The position numbers and the translations under genes are program-made. This document shows positions 1 through 9,534 of a DNA stretch of 64,000 nt, piece after piece. The notes beneath the pieces are model-generated. The model saw only the letters and a list, made by a program, of their open reading frames with translations, made no database searches and was not told where the DNA came from. Positions within the stretch are counted from its first letter, which is position 1; every line of letters begins with the position of its first letter. Source of the DNA: Flavobacterium chryseum (GTDB lineage Bacteria; Bacteroidota; Bacteroidia; Flavobacteriales; Flavobacteriaceae); NCBI RefSeq assembly GCF_004362015.1, contig NZ_SNWW01000008.1, positions 186,001-250,000 of the forward strand. Reading direction: 5' to 3'.

Positions 1-1086
1 ATCCGGAATAATTTGAATTTTAAAAGCCAAATTGAAATAATAAATAATGCCGGGTAAAATATAAATCAATAATGGATTGGCTGCCGCAGGCATGAAAAAG
101 TCACTCCATTTTGTTTGTTTTTTAACTTCCATCAACCAATAAAGAAAATAAAACAAGACAGTACAAATTCCTGCGGAAATCATTGTCCAGGATGGAGTTC
201 CTTTTATTTTTGAAATTCCGTAATAAGGTCTTAGCCAAAAACCTAGGGCAAAAAACAAAACCGCAAATGCAATAACTCCCCAATTGATTTTAAATGTCAT
301 TTTTCGATCAAAAAACAATAACGAAATAATTACTCCTGCAGTTACCAATGAAGCATGCGTTAAATGTCCTGCTATAAAATTAAAAGCGGATAATTGTTGG
401 ATTGCAATTCCTTCTGTTAAATTAATACAATTAGCAATAACAGACACAACCAAAAAGACAATCATTGCCCACAATTTTCCTGAAACAAGCCAATAGTAAA
501 TTACGGTAAAAAGATATGCCCAACCTATTAGGCCAAGAATTCCCCACCATTTTGGTGTCATCCCAATATCGCCGGTTTCTTCCTGAACATATAAAAAACA
601 GAGCGCCATTAATACTAACATCCCGCCATATTGAAGTGTGTATTTTAACCAAATAGGAAAATCTTTAGGATATTTATTCCAAATTGGAATTGGCATCACA
701 TAAGCCAAAAGCCCCCAAAATGCAGGCGTAATTATCATTTTTGAAGCGTCATAACCATATTCAGCATTTACCATAAAAACTCCAATTATGATTAGTGCCA
801 ATGCTCTTTTTAAAGTATGTGTCCAAATTGTTTTTACACTATCGCCTTTAAGTAATCGCGCATTAAACGCAAATGGAATCGACATTCCGACAATAAATAA
901 AAATGCAGGAAAAACTAAATCTACAAAAGTCATCGCATCTGCATCTGCCGGCATGTGTTTCATCCATTGTGGCACATTTTTGACACTTGCCAACTCGTTA
1001 ACAAAAATCATTACAAAAATTGTAATTCCACGTAAAGCGTCTATTGAAACAATTCTTTGATTATATAAATTATCTTTAATTTTCAT
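1..1086 (-). CDS. DUF5009/HGSNAT-like membrane acyltransferase, C-terminus cut by window edge
   Basis: An open frame of 362 codons runs from an ATG at 1086 to base 1 with no stop, so the C-terminus lies outside the window. The N-terminus reads RIVSIDALRGITIFVMIFVN, the SxDxLRG start typical of DUF5009 and heparan-alpha-glucosaminide N-acetyltransferase-like proteins, and is followed by PAFLFIVGMSIPFAF and about nine hydrophobic segments. The family is an inner-membrane protein thought to move acetyl groups across the membrane onto sugars; the substrate here is unknown. It is divergent from the phosphatase gene at 1231. The family call rests on the N-terminal motif and membrane topology only. 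Confidence 0.8.
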   Translation of the reverse strand, partial: MKIKDNLYNQRIVSIDALRGITIFVMIFVNELASVKNVPQWMKHMPADADAMTFVDLVFPAFLFIVGMSIPFAFNARLLKGDSVKTIWTHTLKRALALIIIGVFMVNAEYGYDASKMIITPAFWGLLAYVMPIPIWNKYPKDFPIWLKYTLQYGGMLVLMALCFLYVQEETGDIGMTPKWWGILGLIGWAYLFTVIYYWLVSGKLWAMIVFLVVSVIANCINLTEGIAIQQLSAFNFIAGHLTHASLVTAGVIISLLFFDRKMTFKINWGVIAFAVLFFALGFWLRPYYGISKIKGTPSWTMISAGICTVLFYFLYWLMEVKKQTKWSDFFMPAAANPLLIYILPGIIYYFNLAFKIQIIPD

Positions 1087-1218
1087 AAATTATTACATTT
1101 TTTTGCAATGCAAATTAAAATATAATTAATTAAATGCAAAATTATCTTCCATTTACTATCTAATATTAATTCTTGTAAATAATACACTAATCAGTAAGAA
1201 AATCTCTGCCAATTTAAT

Positions 1219-1226
1219 TACTTTTG
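1219..1226 (+). promoter_or_regulatory. -7 box TACTTTTG of the cpsB-like phosphatase gene
   Basis: TACTTTTG matches the Bacteroidota -7 consensus TAnnTTTG exactly. No TTG lies at the usual 17-23 bp upstream. The box ends only 4 bases before the ATG at 1231, so the transcript would have little or no leader. Confidence 0.5.
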
Positions 1227-1230
1227 TCAA

Positions 1231-1968
1231 ATGCTGTCATTTTTTAAATCAAAACCGTACTTAAAAGATCTTCTGTCTGGCGATTATACAGATATTCATT
1301 CTCACCTTTTACCAGGAATTGACGATGGTGCACGAACTATAACTGAAACTACAAAACTTGTTAAAGCGCTGAAAGAAATTGGTATTTATCAATTTATAAC
1401 CACGCCACACATTAGTCATTATATCTGGAATAATTCACCACAATCCATAATTGCAAACCATTCTGAAACTAAACTTTTATTAGACGATCATAATGTAGAA
1501 GTTCCTCTAAATGCTGCCGCAGAATATTTCATGGATGACTGGTTTGAAAATCATTTTAAATCTGAAAAACTACTCACTTTAAAAGATAATTACGTTTTAG
1601 TGGAAATGTCCTATATGAATGCTCCAGTTCAATTGTACAAAATACTTTTTGATTTGCAAGTTGCAGGATATATCCCGGTTTTAGCACATCCTGAAAGATA
1701 TTTGTTTTACCATAAAAACTTTAGTGAATATGAAAAACTAAAAAAAGCAGGATGTTTGTTCCAACTAAATTTATTGTCTTTAGTGGGTTATTATGGGGAG
1801 AGAATCACGAAAGTTGCCGATCAGCTTTTAAAAAATGGTATGTATGATTTTTCCGGTTCTGATGTTCATCATAATAATCATATCGCAGCATTCAGTCAAA
1901 AATTAAAAATAAAAAATATTGCTCCTTTGAAGGAAATTATAAAAAATAATCAGTTTTTTAAATTTTAA
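1231..1968 (+). CDS. CpsB/YwqE-type PHP-domain tyrosine-protein phosphatase
   Basis: The 245-residue protein has the PHP-family metal ligands: DIHSHLLPGIDDGA with His23 and His25, TTPHI near residue 65, HPERY near 155 and SDVHH near 210. This family (CpsB, YwqE, CapC) is a cytoplasmic manganese-dependent phosphatase that removes phosphate from the tyrosine-rich tail of BY-kinases such as CpsD or Wzc. The gene converges on a Wzc-type kinase at 2058-4430, which fits that role. The start is set by the first ATG after a -7 box, leaving almost no leader. This phosphatase type is best known from Gram-positives but is regular in Bacteroidota capsule loci. It is not a low-molecular-weight Wzb phosphatase. 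Confidence 0.9.
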   Translation: MLSFFKSKPYLKDLLSGDYTDIHSHLLPGIDDGARTITETTKLVKALKEIGIYQFITTPHISHYIWNNSPQSIIANHSETKLLLDDHNVEVPLNAAAEYFMDDWFENHFKSEKLLTLKDNYVLVEMSYMNAPVQLYKILFDLQVAGYIPVLAHPERYLFYHKNFSEYEKLKKAGCLFQLNLLSLVGYYGERITKVADQLLKNGMYDFSGSDVHHNNHIAAFSQKLKIKNIAPLKEIIKNNQFFKF

Positions 1969-1986
1969 ACAAAACTTTTTAAACTC

Positions 1987-2050
1987 AAAATAATGCATAA
2001 AAAAAAAACGGTTCAATTATCTGAACCGTTTTTTTTTTATGCATTATTTT
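1987..2050. terminator. bidirectional terminator between phosphatase and wzc
   Basis: A perfect 29-bp inverted repeat (arms 1987-2015 and 2022-2050, 6-base loop) has the core AACGGTTCA/TGAACCGTT inside A10 and T10 tracts. It therefore works as an intrinsic terminator on both strands, ending the + strand phosphatase gene and the long minus-strand polysaccharide operon. Confidence 0.92.
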
Positions 2051-2057
2051 AAATTGA

Positions 2058-4430
2058 CTAAGAAAAAAATTTCTTGTACCAAGGCTTTTTTTCTATTGTA
2101 CTACCATACCCATACCCGTACCCGTAAGCATATACACTTGACGAGTTTGTATCATTAAGAAGGATACACATATTTGGTAATTTTTTTTCTCTATGAAATG
2201 TATTTGCAATAGATATCATACGTTTTTCTAAGACATTGGCACGCATTACGTATACAAAAGTATCAGCATTTTTAGCAATTAATAAAGTATCTGTAACTAA
2301 ACTAACAGGAGCTGTATCTACAATAATATAATCATAATCCTTTTTTAATGTTTCAAAAAGTTGGTCTACTTTCTTGCTCATTAACAATTCAGCAGGATTA
2401 GGCGGAACTATACCTGACGGAAGAATAAAGAAATTCTCGTAACCCGGATGTTTTATGATAAAATTTTCAACATCATTATCACTTGATGATAAATAGTTTG
2501 TTAATCCTAAAGCAGGAAGATTAATATACTCACCAAATTTTGGATTTCTAATATCCATACCAATTAATAAAACCCTTCTACCCGAAAGAGCAAATGTTGC
2601 AGCTAAATTCACAGATATAAATGTTTTACCTTCTGATGGAAAAGTTGAAGTAACAAATATAGTTTTAGCAACTCCATCGGGAACCTTATTGAGCATAAAC
2701 TCAAGATTGGTTCTCACAATTCTAATCGCTTCTGCAGAACTCGTTCTACTTTCAGATTTTATTAATTCTCCAATATCTTTGGATGTAGGTATATCACCAA
2801 TAAAAGGAATTTGTGTTTTTCCCTCTAAATCTAATTTACTTTTAATTTTTGTATCTAATAAATCATCAGCATAAATAATCCCAAAAGGAATTAATAATCC
2901 AAATAGCAATCCAGCTAAGTATATTACTTTTTTCTTAGGACTTACAGGAAATTTTCCACCTTTAGCAACATCAATCACACGAGCATTTGGTTCTGTAGCA
3001 GCTAATGAAATAGCGGTTTCTTCTCTTTTTTGCAATAAATACAAATATAATTCTTCTTTTACTTTCTGTTGTCTTGCAATTACCCTGAATTGACGCTCCT
3101 GAACTGGGATTTTACCAATTTTACTATTCAAAATTCCTTCCTGATTTTTGATATCACGATTTTGAATTTGTAAGTTAGACTGTAAGCGTTTTAAACTTGC
3201 AGCCATATTTAATTTTAGGGAAGAAATCTGCTGATCTAATTTTATTACGGATGGATTTTCAGTTGTTGCTGATTTCAAAATACGATTACGATCTAAAACC
3301 AACTGATTATAAGAACTGATTAATCCTCCTGCATCACCACTATCAGTAATTAGATTCGTTGGCAATAAATCTGAATTTGTGCTTTTTTTTATAAATTCTA
3401 ACAAGGACGACACTACATTCAACTGAATTTCAGTTTCGACTCCTTTTTTATCATATTCATTTGAGCCTTCTATAAAAAGTTTTGCTTCTGATTCAATGTC
3501 TGTTAATCTGTTTGATTTTTTAAAACTTTCAACATCTTGTTCGACTCCGTCTAATTCTTGTGCTATTAGGGCCAGTCTGCCTGCTATAAACTTGGAAGTA
3601 TTCTCAGAAATAAAATTTTTATCCTGGGCAGCATCTTCATTATAAATCTGTATCATATTATCTAAAAAGGCTTCTGCCCTTTTTTTGACCGGATCAGAAA
3701 TAGAAATATTTACTACACTACTAGTCTTACTTATAGGTTCGACTTTTAACCTGTTTTTGTAACTTTCAGCAACATTTTCAACAGGATTTAATAAGATACG
3801 AATAGCCTTGTAATTATCTTCAATTACATCGGTTTTATTTATGATTAAAATACCTAAGGTAGTCGGTATTTTTTCACCGTATTTAAATGCTTTTTTAGTT
3901 GATAAAATTACATTTTTATCCTCTGATTCATTTGTCAATTCAAAGGTATCATTTTTTAAAAAAATACATTTTAAAACGGCTGTAGCATTGTTAAACAAAT
4001 CTGTTTTACCAATAAAATTGACACTTATTGGTACATCTTTATAAACATCTCTATCAACTACATTACCTTCAATGACTAAAGCAATATTAAGGTTTAATTT
4101 TTTTACAGTACTTTCTACAATAGTTCTCGATCTTAATATTTCGATTTCATTATCTACATTATTTACAGATCCTCCTCCAAGTCCTAAATCTGAAAATGCG
4201 GATAATTCTGAAAGCATCCCTCCTTTTTTTTCATCTTTAACTAATATAGTAGCAGTCGCTTCATAAATTGGTGTAGTGTAGCGTAAGTATAGGAAAGCAA
4301 TTATTAGACAGATGACGATACTCAATAAAAACCATCTCCAATGAATAATATATTTATTTAACTGCTCTCGAAAATTTAAATCTTCAATCTTATCAACTAT
4401 ATCATCATTATAAAAATCTTGTTGTTGCAT
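2058..4430 (-). CDS. wzc: Wzc-type polysaccharide co-polymerase / tyrosine autokinase
   Basis: This 790-residue inner-membrane protein controls polysaccharide chain length and export together with Wza. An N-terminal Wzz domain has a membrane helix near residues 33-52; a long periplasmic coiled-coil region follows, and a second helix lies near 505-530. The cytoplasmic BY-kinase domain has the Walker A STFPSEGKTF (about 592-601), Walker A' MDIRNP (about 624) and Walker B YDYIIVDTAP. The C-terminal tail YAYGYGYGYG (about 767-780) is the usual autophosphorylated tyrosine cluster. Wza lies 14 bases upstream. Kinase and adaptor are fused as in Proteobacteria, while the partner phosphatase is of the PHP type. 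Confidence 0.95.
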   Translation of the reverse strand: MQQQDFYNDDIVDKIEDLNFREQLNKYIIHWRWFLLSIVICLIIAFLYLRYTTPIYEATATILVKDEKKGGMLSELSAFSDLGLGGGSVNNVDNEIEILRSRTIVESTVKKLNLNIALVIEGNVVDRDVYKDVPISVNFIGKTDLFNNATAVLKCIFLKNDTFELTNESEDKNVILSTKKAFKYGEKIPTTLGILIINKTDVIEDNYKAIRILLNPVENVAESYKNRLKVEPISKTSSVVNISISDPVKKRAEAFLDNMIQIYNEDAAQDKNFISENTSKFIAGRLALIAQELDGVEQDVESFKKSNRLTDIESEAKLFIEGSNEYDKKGVETEIQLNVVSSLLEFIKKSTNSDLLPTNLITDSGDAGGLISSYNQLVLDRNRILKSATTENPSVIKLDQQISSLKLNMAASLKRLQSNLQIQNRDIKNQEGILNSKIGKIPVQERQFRVIARQQKVKEELYLYLLQKREETAISLAATEPNARVIDVAKGGKFPVSPKKKVIYLAGLLFGLLIPFGIIYADDLLDTKIKSKLDLEGKTQIPFIGDIPTSKDIGELIKSESRTSSAEAIRIVRTNLEFMLNKVPDGVAKTIFVTSTFPSEGKTFISVNLAATFALSGRRVLLIGMDIRNPKFGEYINLPALGLTNYLSSSDNDVENFIIKHPGYENFFILPSGIVPPNPAELLMSKKVDQLFETLKKDYDYIIVDTAPVSLVTDTLLIAKNADTFVYVMRANVLEKRMISIANTFHREKKLPNMCILLNDTNSSSVYAYGYGYGYGSTIEKKPWYKKFFS

Positions 4431-4444
4431 TTACTATTTAATTT

Positions 4445-5236
4445 TTATTTAAAGATTAAAACAGAAAGTGAGATTAAAATAGAGATGGCTGATATAATAA
4501 CAGAAGTATTAGGTCCTACAGCAGATGCATTCACTTTAGTTCTATTAGGTTCAATATACACTACATCATTTTGCGTAAGATAATAAAAAGGTGAACTTAT
4601 AAAATCAGATTTTGTAATATCTACTCTGTTATACGATTTAACACCATCAATCTCCCTTATTATCAATATATTATCTCTTCTACCATAAATCGTTAGATCT
4701 TTTGCCATACTTAAAGCTTCGATCAGAGTGACTCTTTCTGATGTGACAGTATAAGTACCGGGAATATTGACTTCACCTTGTAGGGAAATCTTAAAATTCA
4801 TGATTCGGATGTTGATAATTGGATTTTTAATGTAAACCTCAATTTTCTTTTTCAAAGTATTTAACACTTCTGTCCTGGTTAAACCTCCTAAATGTAATTT
4901 TCCTAAAACAGGAAATTCAATGTTTCCGTCTCGATCCACCAAATACGACTGAATTGTATGTTGGCCTGTTGCAAGTTGTAAATTCGAATTATTTGGTGTC
5001 GTAATAGTGCTTAAATTAAAAGGAATAGCAATTTCAGGATCTTCTGCAGAAACAATAATCATCAATAAATCATCGGGCTGAATTTTTACTTCATAAGAAT
5101 TAGCATTTTGTTGTGCAGCCATAGAATCAATATTTTGATAGTATACTATCTCTTTTCTCGAAGCACAAGAAAAAAGCAAAAACAAAAATGAGAAAAGACA
5201 TATTGTTTTAATAAAAATAGACAATTTATATTTCAT
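4445..5236 (-). CDS. wza: Wza-like outer-membrane polysaccharide export lipoprotein
   Basis: A 263-residue lipoprotein with the lipobox LLFSC and acylated Cys24. The poly-export domain follows (KIQPDDLLMIIVSAEDPEIA), then SLBB-type repeats around FPVLGKLHLGGLT and SLQGEVNIPGTYTV. A hydrophobic C-terminal helix (about 243-262) is in the position of the outer-membrane-spanning helix of Wza. Wza oligomers form the outer-membrane exit channel for the polymer, working with Wzc encoded 14 bases downstream. It is shorter than E. coli Wza (about 380 residues), which is usual for Bacteroidota. Confidence 0.92.
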   Translation of the reverse strand: MKYKLSIFIKTICLFSFLFLLFSCASRKEIVYYQNIDSMAAQQNANSYEVKIQPDDLLMIIVSAEDPEIAIPFNLSTITTPNNSNLQLATGQHTIQSYLVDRDGNIEFPVLGKLHLGGLTRTEVLNTLKKKIEVYIKNPIINIRIMNFKISLQGEVNIPGTYTVTSERVTLIEALSMAKDLTIYGRRDNILIIREIDGVKSYNRVDITKSDFISSPFYYLTQNDVVYIEPNRTKVNASAVGPNTSVIISAISILISLSVLIFK

Positions 5237-5309
5237 TTGGTTTGTAATTTGACTTTAATAGAAAAGATTAAGAGATTGATTATAATTGAGTTATATTATT
5301 TTACCTAAA

Positions 5310-6728
5310 TTAATAAGCGTTTTCTTCTCCTTTAAATATGTTAATAACAGTTTTTATTATAATTCTAATATCTAATAAAAGACTCCAATTTTCAATATAC
5401 CAGATATCAAATTCTACTCTGTTTTCCATATCAATAATTTCTTTTGTTTCACCACGATAGCCATTTACCTGAGCCCAGCCCGTAATACCCGGTTTTGCAT
5501 ATTGCCGCACCAAATAATTATTAATCAGTTCACTATATTGTTTGGTATGATTAATCATGTGCGGTCTTGGTCCGACTACAGACATATTGCCAATGAAAAC
5601 ATTAAAAAACTGAGGTAATTCGTCTATACTGGTTTTGCGAATAAAGGATCCGAATTTTGTAATTCGATTATCTCCTTTTCCGGCTTGTTTAGAATCAGAT
5701 AAAGAATTAACACGCATGCTTCTAAATTTCAAACATGAAAAAGCTTGATTATCACGTCCGGAACGTTGCTGCTTAAAAAAAACCGGCCCTGGAGATTCTA
5801 ATTTTATAATTATTATCACAATCGGAAATAACCACGGAAATATTAATAAAATAACCGCTAGAGAAAAGCAAAAATCAAATACGTGTTTTATTATTCTATT
5901 TACCGTGTACTCTAATGGTTCTCGTCGAAACATTAGAACCGGAGTATTATCATAAAATGAAATTTCGACTTTGCTTGATTTTGTATAAAGTTGAAAATCA
6001 GGAATGAATTTTATTCGCACCATATTGTGCTCACATATTCGTATTAATTTATTAATGACTGAAATATTTTCAATGTGCAGGGCTATATACATCTCATCGA
6101 CTTTCCTTTTCACAATGAAACCTTCAAGATCATCAAAATCACCTACAACAGGGCCCGAAATAAAGGCAAACGGATCTACTTTTTCATCAAAAAATCCTAA
6201 AAATCGGTATCCGTAAGTAAGATCTTTTGCTAACATTTTACGTATTCTTTCTCCAGTATCATTTGCTCCAACAACAATAAAGCTTTTAAAATTATATCCT
6301 TTTGCTCTAATATATTTTAAAAGTTTTATCGATAAATAGCGCGAAATCATTAGCAACAAGAAGAAAAAGGAATAAAAATATAGTAGACAAATTCTTGAAA
6401 TATCTGTATAATTTAAGAAAACAACAAAAACTGTAATCAAAGCAGAATGTACAATGCATTTTTTTATTGTTCGTTTTAATATCGACTCTATAGGTTCTAT
6501 TCGTATAATTTTAAAAGAATTATTATACAAAAGCAAAATGATCCAAATTAAATTAGTTAAAAGAGAAATTGTCTGTACTTGCGTTAAAAAAAGTCTATCC
6601 AAATTGTCATACCCAATTAATGCAGACAATACAATAGCTATATTTAATAAAACAATATCCCATAGTATGAAAAAAAGTTTGAAATACCTCGAAAAATGGT
6701 ATTTGGATAATTTATTTAATGTTTTCAT
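5310..6728 (-). CDS. WcaJ-type undecaprenyl-phosphate glycosylphosphotransferase (initiating enzyme)
   Basis: This 472-residue polyprenyl glycosylphosphotransferase starts repeat-unit assembly by moving a sugar 1-phosphate onto undecaprenyl phosphate. The N-terminal half has four to five membrane helices and a CoA-binding-like Rossmann segment (FIVVGANDTGERI). The catalytic bacterial sugar transferase domain lies in the last 190 residues, with FFKQQRSGRDNQAFSCLKFR, SIDELPQFFNV and SVVGPRPH. The family includes WcaJ (glucose-1-P) and WbaP (galactose-1-P); the sugar cannot be told from sequence. It sits 73 bases upstream of wza. Confidence 0.92.
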   Translation of the reverse strand: MKTLNKLSKYHFSRYFKLFFILWDIVLLNIAIVLSALIGYDNLDRLFLTQVQTISLLTNLIWIILLLYNNSFKIIRIEPIESILKRTIKKCIVHSALITVFVVFLNYTDISRICLLYFYSFFFLLLMISRYLSIKLLKYIRAKGYNFKSFIVVGANDTGERIRKMLAKDLTYGYRFLGFFDEKVDPFAFISGPVVGDFDDLEGFIVKRKVDEMYIALHIENISVINKLIRICEHNMVRIKFIPDFQLYTKSSKVEISFYDNTPVLMFRREPLEYTVNRIIKHVFDFCFSLAVILLIFPWLFPIVIIIIKLESPGPVFFKQQRSGRDNQAFSCLKFRSMRVNSLSDSKQAGKGDNRITKFGSFIRKTSIDELPQFFNVFIGNMSVVGPRPHMINHTKQYSELINNYLVRQYAKPGITGWAQVNGYRGETKEIIDMENRVEFDIWYIENWSLLLDIRIIIKTVINIFKGEENAY

Positions 6729-6755
6729 TTGTAAAAAATCTTATAATTTTTCATA

Positions 6756-7499
6756 TTATTTTAAATACTGAACGAATGCTAAAATTTTTTTCTGAAAAAC
6801 AGCTTTTAAAGCTGAAATTTTATGGTATCTGTAGATTCTGTAATCTTCAGACAGTACTTGAAATACTCTTTTATAATTAGTGCTCAAGCCTCCCATTCTC
6901 ATCTTTACTACATATTCATTTAAATAGATAATATTTATTTTGTGTTTGAATAAATAGCGTAGTAAAAATTCGGTATCTGAAGCTATTTTGAAATCTAAAT
7001 TGTAATAACCATATTTTTCAACAATGGCTTTCTTCATATAAACAGTAGGATGTAATGGTAACCAACCTGATTTCAGCTTTTCGAAATCATATTGCCCTCC
7101 AATTCTGTTTCGAACTATTTTTTCTTTAGCATCATTTGTAACATAAATACCATTTCCATAGACAGCATCGGCAGATGATGTGTTTTTAAAAGCATTTACA
7201 ATTTTAGTAACCACTGTCGAATCATAAAATACATCATCAGAATGCATTAACCCAACTATATCTCCTGTCGCTAATTGTAGTCCTTTATTAATTGCATCAT
7301 ACATACCTTTATCTGGTTCAGAAATGTGTTGAGTAATTTTATCCGAATAGGATTCGATAATATCCTTGGTACCATCTGATGAATTACCATCTATAACAAT
7401 ATATTCTATATCATCATAATCTTGACTCAAAACGCTTTCGATTGATTGTGCCATGGTTGCTTTTCGATTATAGCAAACCGTAATTAGGGAAACTTTCAT
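6756..7499 (-). CDS. GT2-family glycosyltransferase (WcaE-like)
   Basis: The 247-residue GT-A fold glycosyltransferase begins KVSLITVCYNRKATMAQSIE and has the nucleotide-sugar segment YIVIDGNSSDGT and the metal-binding LMHSDD near residue 87. No membrane segment is seen, so it should act at the inner face of the inner membrane, adding a sugar to the lipid-linked repeat unit. It is most like colanic-acid WcaE-type enzymes. It lies 27 bases upstream of the initiating transferase gene. Donor and linkage are unknown. Confidence 0.88.
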   Translation of the reverse strand: MKVSLITVCYNRKATMAQSIESVLSQDYDDIEYIVIDGNSSDGTKDIIESYSDKITQHISEPDKGMYDAINKGLQLATGDIVGLMHSDDVFYDSTVVTKIVNAFKNTSSADAVYGNGIYVTNDAKEKIVRNRIGGQYDFEKLKSGWLPLHPTVYMKKAIVEKYGYYNLDFKIASDTEFLLRYLFKHKINIIYLNEYVVKMRMGGLSTNYKRVFQVLSEDYRIYRYHKISALKAVFQKKILAFVQYLK

Positions 7500-7528
7500 A
7501 AATATTTTATTATCTGAAAAAAAACAAC

Positions 7529-8359
7529 TTAGTTATTCTTTTTTTGTTTGAGGAGTTCTTCACTTTTTAGAACAATGAAGTATTCGTAAATTGATTGTAA
7601 AGTAGCATAGGTAAAACCAGCACTTCCGTCTAAAAATGCTCTTCTTATAATTACCATATAAAACCATTTAATTAAAGGTCGGCCAGGTAACTTGTAAAAA
7701 ATTCCTTTTTGATGATACCGTTTCTCGGCAAAATTGGAACTAAAGAGGGCTTTCTTTAGAGAAAAAGAAACGCCGCTATCTAAATCTTTTACCCTTGTCA
7801 AGGCTTCCATGTCAGCATAACTTAAATGCCGCTGAATCCAAAATTTAAAACCTTTGCTAAAAGGATAATGATCTAAAAAACCTTCAATTTTGCCTGTTGG
7901 ACCATCAGGTATTGAAACAGGATTGACTAATCTTTCATAATGCATTTTATCCGGACGAAATAATCGTAAATAAAAAGGAGACATTTGTGAATATTTGAGC
8001 CATTTTCCGTTCCATGCAAAATCTCTTCTCTGAAGTTCATAAGCCACCATTGAGGATTTATTATCTAATTGTAGCGTATTTATAGCATTTACTAAAGACT
8101 CTGAAACTCTTTCATCTGCATCAATATAAAGTACCCAAGGATATTTGAATTTTATATTTTCTAAACCCCAATTTTGATGTGCTGACCAATTATCGAATAC
8201 ACGCTGCGTTATGTTAGCACCCGATTTTTTAGCAATTTCTAATGTGCTGTCCTCACTAAAAGAGTCGAAAACATGAACGTCATCACTCCATGCTACTGAT
8301 GCTAAGCAACCTGGCAAATCTTGCTCTTCATTTTTAGTAAGTATTAATATTGAAATCAT
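7529..8359 (-). CDS. GT2-family glycosyltransferase (WaaE/KdtX-like)
   Basis: The 276-residue protein starts MISILILTKNEEQDLPGCLA, with ADERVS after LYIDADE as the DxD region. The layout resembles the WaaE/KdtX branch of GT2 (beta-glycosyltransferases of LPS core and EPS). The C-terminal third is basic, with an amphipathic stretch (PLIKWFYMVIIRRAFLDGS) common in this branch. It is in the polysaccharide operon, 29 bases before the next GT2. The sugar transferred is unknown. Confidence 0.87.
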   Translation of the reverse strand: MISILILTKNEEQDLPGCLASVAWSDDVHVFDSFSEDSTLEIAKKSGANITQRVFDNWSAHQNWGLENIKFKYPWVLYIDADERVSESLVNAINTLQLDNKSSMVAYELQRRDFAWNGKWLKYSQMSPFYLRLFRPDKMHYERLVNPVSIPDGPTGKIEGFLDHYPFSKGFKFWIQRHLSYADMEALTRVKDLDSGVSFSLKKALFSSNFAEKRYHQKGIFYKLPGRPLIKWFYMVIIRRAFLDGSAGFTYATLQSIYEYFIVLKSEELLKQKKNN

Positions 8360-8395
8360 AATTTTCTGTAAGTGTTTAATTTTGCAGGGGAAAAA

Positions 8396-8941
8396 TCAAT
8401 CTTTTATTATTCTATTTTTAATAAACTTAGCAGGATTTCCGCCAACCATTGTCCACGGTGACACATCTTTTATTACGACAGCTCTGGCACCTACAATTGC
8501 TCCTTCTCCAATTACAGTATCAGTCATTATAAATGCTTCAGCTGCAATCCATGCAAAGTCTTCAATAACTATTTGACCTGAAATAAAAGGAAGGTTTATT
8601 GAACTTGTGTCGTGGGTAGCACTGCAGAGATATGTTCTTTGCGAAACAGTAACTTTGTTTCCCACAATTGTTTTACCAAAATGTAACTTTACCTGAGGTC
8701 CTAATGTGGAATGAACTCCCATGCTTAAATTTCTAGGAGATGGAATATAAACAGAAGCATAAACATTGCAATATTGTCCAATTTTAGCCCCAAAAATTTT
8801 TAATAAAAAAATACGCCAACTGTTAAAAAAAGGCAACGAAAATGGCTTGAACAAAAATAATGACGTTAATCTCCAAGCTAATCTATATATCTTATCTGAT
8901 TTTGGAATCGTATCAATATATTTTGGGATTTGATATTTCAT
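8396..8941 (-). CDS. WcaF-like hexapeptide O-acetyltransferase
   Basis: The 181-residue left-handed beta-helix protein has hexapeptide repeats from about residue 50 (FGAKIGQYCNVYASV, VIGEGAIVGARAVV) and ends in VVGGNPAKFIKNR. The N-terminal helix-rich part (IYRLAWRLTSLFLF) is typical of the colanic-acid WcaF group. These trimeric enzymes use acetyl-CoA to O-acetylate sugars of the repeat unit. It is followed after 36 bases by a GT2 gene. The acceptor sugar cannot be told. Confidence 0.87.
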   Translation of the reverse strand: MKYQIPKYIDTIPKSDKIYRLAWRLTSLFLFKPFSLPFFNSWRIFLLKIFGAKIGQYCNVYASVYIPSPRNLSMGVHSTLGPQVKLHFGKTIVGNKVTVSQRTYLCSATHDTSSINLPFISGQIVIEDFAWIAAEAFIMTDTVIGEGAIVGARAVVIKDVSPWTMVGGNPAKFIKNRIIKD

Positions 8942-8961
8942 TAATTACACTGATATTAAAA

Positions 8962-9534
8962 TTAATTAACAATCACTGGTTTATTTCGTACGTTTTTTAA
9001 TAATTCCCCATCTAACATATTTAAATGCGTTGATTCATCATCAAAAGAATCAAAACGTCTTCGTAAAAACTTGGCAGGTATTCCTGCAACAATAGTAAAT
9101 GAATCTACATCTTTTGTCACGATCGAACCCGCTGCGATGATACTTCCATCCCCAATTTTTACGCCTGCCATTACAATGCTATTTGCTCCAATCCAAACAT
9201 CTCTACCAATTGACGTTTTTTTTAAATTTGGTCTGCCTGAAAATGTTGAGGGTATACCAGGTATATTATAGTTATGATCTGCTCCTATTATTTGAACATT
9301 TTGTGCCAGCATAGTATACCTTCCTATTGAAACACCAGGATATATCAAACAGTTATTTCCAACGTAGGAATACTCACCCGCTTCAAAATCTTTGCTTATT
9401 TTACATTTTCCACCTATGTTAAATGTTTTATGTACGTTTTTTAAACCATATATATACTTAATAAAAAGCCTTTTAAAAAACCTGTATACAAAAGCTAAGT
9501 GGTTATTTTGCTTTAATTGAAAAATAATATCCAT
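8962..9534 (-). CDS. hexapeptide-repeat sugar O-acetyltransferase (CatB/Vat-like)
   Basis: The 190-residue left-handed beta-helix acyltransferase has SIGRDVWIGANSIVMAGVKI and SIIAAGSIVTKDVDSFTIVA, ending in AGIPAKFLRRRFD. The AGxPAK end and the conserved His in QIIGADHNYN identify the xenobiotic/sugar acetyltransferase group. Its ATG follows the TAA of the upstream GT4 gene directly (TAAATG), which suggests translational coupling. It is the second of two adjacent acetyltransferases, so the polymer may be acetylated at more than one place. Confidence 0.85.
   Translation of the reverse strand: MDIIFQLKQNNHLAFVYRFFKRLFIKYIYGLKNVHKTFNIGGKCKISKDFEAGEYSYVGNNCLIYPGVSIGRYTMLAQNVQIIGADHNYNIPGIPSTFSGRPNLKKTSIGRDVWIGANSIVMAGVKIGDGSIIAAGSIVTKDVDSFTIVAGIPAKFLRRRFDSFDDESTHLNMLDGELLKNVRNKPVIVN

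Noticed and set aside
8382-8576. Plus-strand 64-residue open frame over the WcaF-like gene
   Set aside because: It lies antisense to hexapeptide repeats; such repeats often leave open antisense frames.
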